Positions 1-5,357 of a stretch of DNA of 5,514 bases are shown one piece after another; the stretch's first letter is position 1; every line of letters starts with the position of its first letter. The DNA is from an uncultured Oscillospiraceae bacterium (GTDB taxonomy: Bacteria > Bacillota > Clostridia > Oscillospirales > Oscillospiraceae): NCBI GenBank assembly GCA_900758955.1, contig CAAETL010000196.1, positions 1 through 5,514 on the forward strand. The letters run 5' to 3'. The notes under the pieces are model-generated. The model had not been told where the DNA came from and ran no database searches. It worked only from the letters and a program-made list of their open reading frames with translations. Both the position numbers and the translations under genes were made by a program.

Positions 1-1
1 A

Positions 2-184
2 GGCGCCATGGTGCTGCCCGTATACATCCCCGCGAAAAAGCGCTGGTTTCGACCCACCAAGGTCGTGATCGGGGAAGCGTATCAGCCCTTCACTGAGGAC
101 CGAAAGGCCACGTCCGAAGACTTACGTCGGGCCACGGAAATCATGATGGAAAAAATTGCCGCCCTGGAGGAGGAAGGGACATGA
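2..184 (+). CDS. plsC: 1-acyl-sn-glycerol-3-phosphate acyltransferase (PlsC family), C-terminal fragment
   Basis: Only the last 60 codons are visible; the gene begins before the window. PlsC transfers an acyl chain to lysophosphatidic acid to give phosphatidic acid at the inner face of the membrane. The fragment opens with GAMVLPVYI, which fits the motif IV region of the family (a hydrophobic run ending in PV), then has the usual basic stretch (AKKRW, residues 11-15), the strand VVIGEAYQPF (21-30) and a C-terminal amphipathic helix ending in EEEGT. The catalytic HX4D motif would lie upstream and cannot be checked. The stop codon overlaps the ATG of the next gene (ATGA at 181-184), which implies one transcript and coupled translation. 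The order plsC then ispH is common in Clostridia, often after cmk. The assignment rests on a short fragment plus context. Confidence 0.82.
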   Translation, partial: GAMVLPVYIPAKKRWFRPTKVVIGEAYQPFTEDRKATSEDLRRATEIMMEKIAALEEEGT

Positions 185-2139
185 GGGTGGTACTGGCCAA
201 GTCGGCGGGCTTCTGCTATGGAGTCCGCCGGGCGGTGAAGCTGGCGGAGGAGGCCGCTCAGGGGGATTCTCCCTATGTGATGCTGGGGCCGGTGATCCAC
301 AATGAGCATGTCATCGCCGAACTGGAAGCCCAAGGCGTTTCCTGTGTGGAGCAAATCGATGAAATCCCCCCGGAAACTGGTGTGATTATCCGCTCCCATG
401 GGGAGAGCGGCGTGATCCGCCGTCAGTTGGAAAACCTGGGATGCCCGGTGCTGGACGCCACCTGCCCTAACGTTGCAAAAATCCATCGCATCGTACGACA
501 GGCCCAGGAGGAGGGGCGGCAGGTGATTATCATCGGCGCCCCCCACCACCCAGAGGTGATCGCCATTGCCGGGTGGTGTCAGGGGGCTGTGATCTGCGAC
601 GATGTGGCCGCACTCACGGTATGGTTGTCAGCGAATCCGGAAAATTCACAAAAACCGATTACCTTGGTTTCCCAAACTACATCAACCCGGAGAAATTGGG
701 ATTTGTGCAAAGAAAAAATAAAAAAAGAGTGTACAAATGCCAAAATTTTTGATACAATATGTGACGCTACGTGTAAGCGGCAATCAGAAGCGCAAAATTT
801 GGCGTCCCAGTGCGACGCCATGGTCATTGTTGGCGACCCGAAGAGCTCCAACACAAGCCGACTCGCTGAACTGTGCCGGGCACGCTGCCCGCGGGTCCTG
901 TGGATCAGCCGGGCGAAAGAGCTTGACCTGACATTGTTGAAAGGGGCAGGTTCTGTGGGAATCACTGCGGGCGCGTCGACGCCTGGGTGGATAATAAAGG
1001 AGGTCTGTAGTAAAATGAGCGACGAAGTCATGGAGATCGAAGAATCCTTTGCTGAAATGCTGGAAAAGTCGATCAAAACTTTAAATACTGGGGATAAGGT
1101 CATGGGTGTTGTAACGGGGGTTACGCCCACCGAAATCCATGTGGATTTGGGCACCAAGCACGCGGGCTACATCCCTGTCTCCGAACTGAGCGACGATCCC
1201 GAGGCCAAGGTGGAGGACATTGTCAAGGTCGGTGACGAGATCGAGACCTATGTCATGCGCGTCAACGACATGGAGGGCGTGGTTACCCTTTCCAAGAAGC
1301 GCTTAGACACCGTGAAGAACTGGGACAACATCGAGGTGGCCCTCAACGAGAAGACGACGGTGGAAGGCCTTGTCACGGAGCAGAATAAGGGCGGCATCGT
1401 GGCCTCTGTGAAGGGAATCCGGGTCTTTATCCCCGCGTCTCAGACGGGTCTTCCCCGTGACGCTGATATGTCTCAGATGATTAAGCAAAAGGTTAAGCTG
1501 CGCATCACCGAGGTTAACCGTTCCCGCCGCCGCGTGGTCGGTTCCATCCGCGCCGTGCAGAATGAGGAGCGTGCGGTGAAGGCCGCCGAAGTTTGGGCCT
1601 CTATTGAGGAAGGCAAGAGATATACCGGCACCGTGAAGAGCCTGACCTCTTACGGCGCGTTTGTGGATATCGGCGGCGTGGACGGCATGGTCCACGTGTC
1701 CGAGTTGTCCTGGAGCCGGATCAAGACGCCTGCCGAAGTGGTTTCCGTAGGTGATACCGTTGAGGTGTATGTCATTTCCTTTGATGCGGAGAAGAAGAAA
1801 ATTTCTCTTGGCATGAAGGACCGCACTGAGGATCCCTGGACCAAGTTTACTTCCACCTATGAGATTGGTTCTGTGGCCAATGTTCGGGTTGTGAAGCTGA
1901 TGACGTTTGGCGCTTTCGCGGAGATCGTTCCCGGTGTGGACGGTTTGATCCACATCTCTCAGATTGCGGACCACCGGATTGAGAAGCCCGGCGATGTGTT
2001 GGAAGAAGGCCAGATGGTGGACGTGAAAATCACGGACATTGATTATGACAATAAGAAGGTGTCTCTCTCCATCCGTGCGCTGCTGAATGATACGCAGGAC
2101 GAGATGGATGAGGAAGGCGACGCCCCCGACGCCGAATAA
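181..2139 (+). CDS. ispH: Bifunctional 4-hydroxy-3-methylbut-2-enyl diphosphate reductase (IspH) / S1 RNA-binding protein fusion
   Basis: A 652-aa fusion. Residues 1 to about 280 are IspH, the Fe-S enzyme that reduces HMBPP to IPP and DMAPP. By comparison with E. coli IspH the cluster ligands are C12 (GFCYGV), C95 (DATCP) and C194 (DTICDAT). Substrate-binding residues are H40, H73, H123/E125 (HHPEV), the QTT at 165-167, S222/S223/N224 and S266, so the enzyme half looks intact. Residues about 303-373, 388-457, 474-547 and 559-631 are four S1 domains, the third and fourth with clear YGAFV/FGAFAE and VHVSEL/IHISQI cores. An acidic tail follows (636-652). The ATG at 181 has an AGGAGG 7 nt upstream and overlaps the plsC stop. 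This fusion is known in many Clostridia. It replaces a free rpsA-like gene and may bind mRNA on the ribosome. An AT-rich patch and a possible internal start are listed separately. Confidence 0.95.
   Translation: MRVVLAKSAGFCYGVRRAVKLAEEAAQGDSPYVMLGPVIHNEHVIAELEAQGVSCVEQIDEIPPETGVIIRSHGESGVIRRQLENLGCPVLDATCPNVAKIHRIVRQAQEEGRQVIIIGAPHHPEVIAIAGWCQGAVICDDVAALTVWLSANPENSQKPITLVSQTTSTRRNWDLCKEKIKKECTNAKIFDTICDATCKRQSEAQNLASQCDAMVIVGDPKSSNTSRLAELCRARCPRVLWISRAKELDLTLLKGAGSVGITAGASTPGWIIKEVCSKMSDEVMEIEESFAEMLEKSIKTLNTGDKVMGVVTGVTPTEIHVDLGTKHAGYIPVSELSDDPEAKVEDIVKVGDEIETYVMRVNDMEGVVTLSKKRLDTVKNWDNIEVALNEKTTVEGLVTEQNKGGIVASVKGIRVFIPASQTGLPRDADMSQMIKQKVKLRITEVNRSRRRVVGSIRAVQNEERAVKAAEVWASIEEGKRYTGTVKSLTSYGAFVDIGGVDGMVHVSELSWSRIKTPAEVVSVGDTVEVYVISFDAEKKKISLGMKDRTEDPWTKFTSTYEIGSVANVRVVKLMTFGAFAEIVPGVDGLIHISQIADHRIEKPGDVLEEGQMVDVKITDIDYDNKKVSLSIRALLNDTQDEMDEEGDAPDAE
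730..758 (+). promoter_or_regulatory. Candidate internal promoter inside ispH
   Basis: TGTACA (730-735, 4/6 to the -35 consensus), a 17-nt spacer, then TACAAT (753-758, 5/6) preceded by TG one base away (750-751), an extended -10. It lies in the most AT-rich part of the fusion gene (691-760, 17 G/C of 70). A transcript from about 765 would contain the internal ribosome binding site at 996-1003. The AT-richness may just reflect the lysine-rich segment coded here, so this is a candidate only. Confidence 0.4.
996..1017 (+). promoter_or_regulatory. Possible internal ribosome binding site and start codon for a free S1 protein
   Basis: AAAGGAGGT at 996-1004 lies 10 nt before an in-frame ATG at 1015 (M279 of the fusion), exactly at the IspH/S1 boundary. 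Starting there would give a 374-aa protein with all four S1 domains and no IspH. Against this, AAG GAG GTC also codes the K-E-V of the IspH C-terminal helix, which is common in the family, so the match may be accidental. In a second frame TAG TAA (1008-1013) precedes the ATG, as though a separate-gene junction once existed. Confidence 0.45.
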
Positions 2140-2156
2140 TGGGAAACGTAAGTAAT

Positions 2157-2193
2157 AAAAAGGGGGCAGCTCGTGAGAGCGGTCCCCTTTTTT
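2157..2193 (+). terminator. Intrinsic terminator after ispH-S1
   Basis: AAAAAGGGG (2157-2165) pairs with CCCCTTTTT (2184-2192). Next come a G-T and a C-G pair, one A/G mismatch (2168/2181), and an inner GCTC/GAGC stem (2169-2172 with 2177-2180) closed by a GTGA tetraloop of the GNRA class. It ends in a six-T run. It starts 17 nt after the fusion-gene stop and closes the plsC-ispH operon. Confidence 0.92.
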
Positions 2194-2255
2194 CCAGGCT
2201 GAAAGCACTGTTTACAGGGCAAAATAGAGATAGCCTGCGTAAGGAGGATACAACG

Positions 2256-2462
2256 ATGGCTAAGATTACCAAAGATACTGTGGTTGGCGATATCCTGGAT
2301 ATCGCCCCCGAAACCGCGCCCGCATTCCTGGAAATTGGAATGCACTGCCTGGGCTGCCCCGCCTCTCGAAGCGAGACCGTGGAGCAGGCCTGCCAGGTTC
2401 ACGATGTGAACGTGGAGGAGCTGGTGCAACAGCTCAACAGCCTGATCCAAGAGAAGGGCTAA
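2256..2462 (+). CDS. DUF1858 domain protein, small putative redox-disulfide protein
   Basis: A 68-aa cytosolic protein covering the whole DUF1858 domain (the 'hybrid-cluster-protein-associated redox disulfide' family). It opens with a helical repeat typical of the domain (ITKDTVVGDILDIAPE, where TVGD is the usual core). The family's CxxC sits at C31-C34 in GMHCLGCPAS, and a further cysteine is at C46. Its biochemical role is not established; the CxxC suggests thiol redox chemistry or metal binding. The start is ATG 2256 with AAGGAGG (2241-2247) 8 nt upstream. The frame stays open back to an ATG at 2139 that overlaps the previous stop, but that would place a strong terminator inside the gene and adds no conserved residues, so I reject it. 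No convincing promoter is visible in 2194-2240 (weak CTGAAA/CAAAAT pair only). The gene lies between two terminators and so probably forms its own unit. Confidence 0.9.
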   Translation: MAKITKDTVVGDILDIAPETAPAFLEIGMHCLGCPASRSETVEQACQVHDVNVEELVQQLNSLIQEKG

Positions 2463-2465
2463 CGT

Positions 2466-2499
2466 CTAGGGGGGATGACAAGTCCCCCCTAGTCTTTTT
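2466..2499 (+). terminator. Intrinsic terminator after the DUF1858 gene
   Basis: A perfect 10-bp stem: CTAGGGGGGA (2466-2475) pairs with TCCCCCCTAG (2483-2492) around a 7-nt loop TGACAAG, followed by TCTTTTT (2493-2499). It begins 4 nt after the DUF1858 stop. The T run touches the ribosome binding site of trmK at 2500, leaving no room for a promoter between them. Confidence 0.92.
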
Positions 2500-2511
2500 G
2501 AGGTGACAACT

Positions 2512-3222
2512 ATGACGAGAGTACCCCAGCTTACCCCTCGTTTGCTGGCTGTGGCAAGGCAGGTCCCCGCCGGAGCGAAGCTCGCTGATGTCGGTACGGA
2601 CCATGCCCATCTGCCGGTCTCCCTTCTGCGCCAGGGCCGTGTGTCCCAGGCGATCGCCTCCGATCTCCGAGAAAGTCCTCTGGAACGAGGGCGGACGGTG
2701 GCCCGGGTCCACGGCGTGGAGAATAAGATTTCCTTTCGTCTCTGTTCCGGTTTGTCCGGTGTCCAGCCAGGGGAAGTCGACACAGTGGTGATTGCCGGGA
2801 TGGGAGGAGATACCATCACCGCCATTTTGGAGGAGGCGCCTTGGTTAAGAGCCAACAGAGTCAGGCTTCTGCTTCAGCCCATGAGCAGCTTGCCCGAGCT
2901 GCGTGTTTGGCTTCAGTCCCATGGTTATGCCATCAGCCGAGAAGAGGTGGTCGCTGAGGGCCGCCGGTTCTACGTGGTGATGACTGTGGAGGCAGGATCC
3001 ATGTCCCCGTTAACGCCAGGAGAGGCCTACGCAGGCCGGCAGACGTCGGAGAGCGTGTCTGGGCCACGGGGCGCGTACATAGCCGATCTGCTCCGTCGCC
3101 GCCGCCATGCGCTGGCAGGGAGGACGCAAGGCGGCTTTTCATCTGATGTACAGGAACAGGAAGAGGCTCTGCTGGCGGAGCTGGAGCAAATGCAAAAGGA
3201 GTGGGAATCGTGGCAACGGTAA
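2512..3222 (+). CDS. trmK: tRNA (adenine(22)-N1)-methyltransferase TrmK
   Basis: A 236-aa SAM-dependent methyltransferase of the TrmK (YqfN) family, which methylates N1 of A22 in the D-loop region of bacterial tRNAs. Visible motifs are the SAM-binding loop DVGTDHAHLP (26-35), the acidic end of the second strand in ASDL (49-52), the family-typical VVIAGMGG (92-99), LLLQP (119-123) and GRRFYVV (150-156). The C-terminal part (about 190-236) is basic, then glutamate/glutamine-rich and probably a coiled coil, as in TrmK. I chose ATG 2512 because GAGGTGA (2500-2506) sits just upstream; a GTG at 2503 lies inside that site and is unlikely. The gene overlaps the next by 13 nt. The trmK-nif3 pair is conserved in Firmicutes (trmK-yqfO in Bacillus subtilis), which supports the call. 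The upstream terminator abuts its ribosome binding site. Confidence 0.94.
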   Translation: MTRVPQLTPRLLAVARQVPAGAKLADVGTDHAHLPVSLLRQGRVSQAIASDLRESPLERGRTVARVHGVENKISFRLCSGLSGVQPGEVDTVVIAGMGGDTITAILEEAPWLRANRVRLLLQPMSSLPELRVWLQSHGYAISREEVVAEGRRFYVVMTVEAGSMSPLTPGEAYAGRQTSESVSGPRGAYIADLLRRRRHALAGRTQGGFSSDVQEQEEALLAELEQMQKEWESWQR

Positions 3223-4007
3223 ACGATATTTATACATTCTTGGATCAGAAAGCCCCGTTTGCCATTCAGGAGGACTTTGATAATGCTGGTTTTTTGGTCG
3301 GAAAGGGGACGGCCCCGGTCCATCGGGCGCTGGTGGCCTTGGACATCACGCCCGAGGTCATACGAGAGGCGGCAGAGCAGAGGGCGGAACTGATCGTGGC
3401 CCACCATCCTGTCATTTGGGGAAAAATCGCTTCCGTTACGGATGCCGACAATACCGGCCGCAAGCTGCTTTCCTTGATTGAACATGGCATTGCTGCCATC
3501 TGCGCCCACACCAATTTGGACGCGGTGGAAGGCGGAGTGAACAGTGCCTTGGCCCAACGACTGGGGCTGAAGGATGTGACCCTTCTGGAACAAGCCGGCG
3601 CCTTCACAGACGGTGTCCCGTATGGAATCGGTCGGGTTGGAGAATTGGAACAAGGCCCTGTATCCCCGTCGGCGTTCGGCCAATGGGTCAAACAGGCGCT
3701 GTGCTTGGATGGCGTCCGATTCATGCCGGGCACGCGGCCGATCCGCCGGGTGGCGGTGGGTGGCGGCGCTTGCGGCAGTATGCTTCCCCAGGCGGCAGCC
3801 TTGGGCTGTGACGCCTTTGTTACAGCCGACTTAAAGCATGATCTCTATTTGGAGGCAAAGGAGCTGGGCCTTACATTGGTAGACGCGGGACACTTCTCCA
3901 CGGAAGCGGTGGTCTGCCCGATACTCCAAAGTTGGCTCTTGGAGGCGTTCCCTGACCTCCAAGTGTCGGTTTCTGCTGTCCAGAAAGAGGTTTTCTCTTA
4001 TTTATAA
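3210..4007 (+). CDS. Nif3-like dinuclear metal center hexameric protein (YqfO/YbgI family)
   Basis: A 265-aa protein of the Nif3/DUF34 family, often annotated as 'GTP cyclohydrolase 1 type 2 homolog'; its true function is unsettled. Residues expected to hold the two metals are present: H65-H66 (AHHPVIWG), D104 (HTNLD), and H228 with E232 (DAGHFSTE), with the same four-residue spacing as in E. coli YbgI. Other family motifs are the N-terminal EDFDNAGFLVG (21-31), VAVGGGACGSM (181-191) and TADLKHDLYLEA (205-216). It is the short form without the PII-like insert found in B. subtilis YqfO (about 370 aa). I place the start at GTG 3210 because AAAAGGAG (3195-3202) lies 7 nt before it; the GTG at 3201 overlaps that site. 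Overlap with the trmK end implies translational coupling. Confidence 0.93.
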   Translation: MATVNDIYTFLDQKAPFAIQEDFDNAGFLVGKGTAPVHRALVALDITPEVIREAAEQRAELIVAHHPVIWGKIASVTDADNTGRKLLSLIEHGIAAICAHTNLDAVEGGVNSALAQRLGLKDVTLLEQAGAFTDGVPYGIGRVGELEQGPVSPSAFGQWVKQALCLDGVRFMPGTRPIRRVAVGGGACGSMLPQAAALGCDAFVTADLKHDLYLEAKELGLTLVDAGHFSTEAVVCPILQSWLLEAFPDLQVSVSAVQKEVFSYL

Positions 4008-4018
4008 GGCGTAAGACC

Positions 4019-4047
4019 TTGTCAAGGAGCGGCTGCTATGCTAAAAT
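4019..4047 (+). promoter_or_regulatory. Sigma-A type promoter of yebC
   Basis: TTGTCA (4019-4024, 5/6), exactly 17 nt, then TAAAAT (4042-4047, 5/6) with an extended -10 TG at 4039-4040. Transcription would start near 4054, leaving a leader of about 80 nt. The leader contains a small hairpin, GTTC-GCC (4074-4080) with GGC-GGAAC (4084-4091), with one unpaired G. No terminator is visible between the nif3 stop (4007) and this promoter, so read-through from trmK-nif3 is also possible. Confidence 0.8.
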
Positions 4048-4133
4048 CTCCTATGCAGATTGTTTATTTCGGAGTTCGCCTATGGCGGAACAAGTAGTCT
4101 CCGTGACATTTAATAAGAAGGGAACGAATTGCA

Positions 4134-4859
4134 ATGTCAGGACATTCTAAATGGCATAATATTCAGAAAACCAAGGGTGCGGCGGACGCCAAGCGGTCCC
4201 AGGCCTTTACCAAGGTAGCCCGTGAAATTATTGTAGCTGTCAAGGCGGGGGGGAGCGGCGATCCCAATAACAACTCCCGTTTGGCTACTGTAATCGCCAA
4301 GGCAAAAGCTGTGAACATGCCCAATGATAATATTAAGCGTACCATTGAAAAAGCCTTAGGCGCCGGGAACGGTGATAATTATGAGAGTGTGGTATATGAG
4401 GGGTACGGGCCCAACGGCGTGGCTGTGATCGTGGAGGCTCTCACCGATAACCGTAATCGTACGGCTCCTGAAGTGCGGCATTATTTTGATAAATACGGCG
4501 GCAACTTGGGAGCGACAGGCTGCGTTTCCTGGTCTTTTGATCGGAAAGGCGTGATTATCATTGAGAAGGAAGACCTGGACGAAGATACCGTAATGATGGA
4601 TGCGCTGGAATCTGGCGCCGCTGACTTTCAGGCCGATGGCGACTGCTTCGAGGTGTACACAGAGCCTGATGATTGCGGCGCGGTGGCGAGGGCCCTGGAG
4701 GAGAAGGGATATATATTCCTGTCCGCACAGGTGGAGATGGTGCCCCAGAACTATGTTAAGCTGACCGACGAAGGCGACGTTAAGAACATGGAAAAGCTCA
4801 TTGATCTGTTGGAAGAGAATGAGGATGTTCAAAATGTGTACCACAACTGGGAGAACTAA
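4134..4859 (+). CDS. yebC: YebC/PmpR (TACO1) family protein
   Basis: A 241-aa protein of full family length. It starts with the signature MSGHSKWHNIQ, followed by the basic helical domain (12-75, with GAADAKRSQAFTKVAREI and PNDNIKRTIEKA). After this come YEGYGPNGVAVIVEALTDN (88-106), NRTAPEVR (108-115), YGGNLGATGCVSWSF (121-135) and an acidic C-terminal domain. The family has long been annotated as a DNA-binding regulator. More recent work on YebC proteins and mitochondrial TACO1 points to a ribosome-associated factor that relieves stalling at proline-rich stretches; which role holds here cannot be read from the sequence. The ATG at 4134 has a modest AGAAGGGA (4116-4123) upstream. It is a single-gene unit with its own promoter and a terminator 41 nt after the stop. 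Confidence 0.95.
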   Translation: MSGHSKWHNIQKTKGAADAKRSQAFTKVAREIIVAVKAGGSGDPNNNSRLATVIAKAKAVNMPNDNIKRTIEKALGAGNGDNYESVVYEGYGPNGVAVIVEALTDNRNRTAPEVRHYFDKYGGNLGATGCVSWSFDRKGVIIIEKEDLDEDTVMMDALESGAADFQADGDCFEVYTEPDDCGAVARALEEKGYIFLSAQVEMVPQNYVKLTDEGDVKNMEKLIDLLEENEDVQNVYHNWEN

Positions 4860-4900
4860 GATTTTTGTCTATCAGATTAGCTATTTCATGGTGACGAAAC

Positions 4901-4952
4901 AAAAGAAATGCCCTTTCAAGCAGGTAATTACCTGTTTGGAGGGGCTTCTTTT
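4901..4952 (+). terminator. Intrinsic terminator after yebC
   Basis: A long imperfect hairpin. The core is the perfect palindrome CAGGTAATTACCTG (4921-4934). Outside it, GCCCTTTCAAG (4910-4920) pairs with TTTGGAGGGGC (4935-4945) using three G-T wobbles and no mismatch. An A-rich left flank (4901-4908) faces TTCTTTT (4946-4952) with two mismatches. The A-rich flank could allow use from the opposite strand as well. Confidence 0.85.
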
Positions 4953-5044
4953 AAGATAAAGTAATGTTGACTAATTGCATGAAAATGTGGAAGATCTGGC
5001 CATTTTTCTGTGAAAAATTTTCGATCAATTTTTGTCCAAAACAC

Positions 5045-5073
5045 TTGAAATCTTTTATCGCTCATGGTATTAT
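5045..5073 (+). promoter_or_regulatory. Promoter of tRNA-Pro
   Basis: TTGAAA (5045-5050, 5/6), 17 nt, then TATTAT (5068-5073, 5/6). The predicted start near 5080 lies about 17 nt before the mature 5' end of the tRNA. The rest of the 237-nt gap after yebC (4953-5044) is AT-rich and holds no gene or clear site that I can see. Confidence 0.75.
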
Positions 5074-5096
5074 AACTAAGCTGTTTAAAACGGCAT

Positions 5097-5173
5097 CCGG
5101 GTGTGGCGAAGTTTGGTATCGCGCTTGAATGGGGTTCAAGAGGCCGCTGGTTCGAATCCAGTCACTCGGACCA
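5097..5173 (+). tRNA. tRNA-Pro, anticodon GGG
   Basis: A complete 77-nt cloverleaf with encoded CCA. The acceptor stem CCGGGTG (5097-5103) pairs with CACTCGG (5163-5169) with one G-T pair; the discriminator A is at 5170. T8 is at 5104. The D stem GGCG-type GCGA (5106-5109) pairs with TCGC (5119-5122). The anticodon stem CTTGA/TCAAG (5124-5128, 5136-5140) encloses the loop ATGGGGT, with anticodon GGG at 5131-5133 and G37. A five-base variable loop follows, then the T arm GCTGG-TTCGAAT-CCAGT (5146-5162). C1-G72 with A73 is typical of bacterial tRNA-Pro. The GGG anticodon reads CCC and CCU. It has its own promoter and terminator. Confidence 0.97.
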
Positions 5174-5202
5174 CTATAAATGACCCTCGAGTGGTCATAA
5201 GG

Positions 5203-5243
5203 ACAAAAACATCTTTGGCAAATTGCCAAAGATGTTTTTGTTT
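5203..5243 (+). terminator. Intrinsic terminator after tRNA-Pro
   Basis: A near-perfect palindrome: arms 5204-5221 and 5223-5240 are fully complementary (18 nt, ...ATCTTTGGCAA and TTGCCAAAGAT...) around a single central A, extended by A5203-T5241. The right arm ends in GTTTTTGTTT, which acts as the U tract, and the left arm's CAAAAAC would give a similar tract on the other strand, so it could work in both directions. Confidence 0.9.
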
Positions 5244-5269
5244 GAAATTTTCACTCCCGATATGATAAT
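5242..5269 (+). promoter_or_regulatory. Candidate promoter for the AT-rich gene at the right end
   Basis: TTGAAA (5242-5247, 5/6), 16 nt, GATAAT (5264-5269, 5/6). The -35 overlaps the T tract of the preceding terminator. A start near 5276 would leave a leader of about 80 nt before the TTG start codon at 5358. In a 30% G+C stretch such matches arise easily by chance. Confidence 0.5.
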
Positions 5270-5357
5270 ATGATGAAATAAATTAAATTACGAGTTTTAC
5301 AGCTAACTATTTTCTATTCATTCATTGCTTACTATGCATTTAGTGAGGGGTAACAAA

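Noticed and set aside
82..549. Minus-strand open frame of 155 codons opposite plsC and ispH
   Set aside because: Lies entirely against well-supported genes and shows no family motifs.
1303..2208. Long minus-strand open frame (301 codons) opposite the S1 domains
   Set aside because: Shadow of the GC-rich S1 coding sequence; its translation is rich in His, Arg and Leu with no recognisable domain and no ribosome binding site.
2139..2255. N-terminal extension of the DUF1858 gene back to the ATG overlapping the ispH-S1 stop
   Set aside because: It would run through the strong terminator at 2157-2193, has no conserved residues, and ATG 2256 has an AAGGAGG at ideal spacing.
3027..3683. Minus-strand open frame of 218 codons opposite trmK and nif3
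   Set aside because: Antisense to two conserved overlapping genes; composition typical of a shadow frame.
4953..5044. Promoter-like TTGACT (4967-4972) in the gap after yebC
   Set aside because: No acceptable -10 at 16-18 nt; the tRNA promoter at 5045-5073 is far better.
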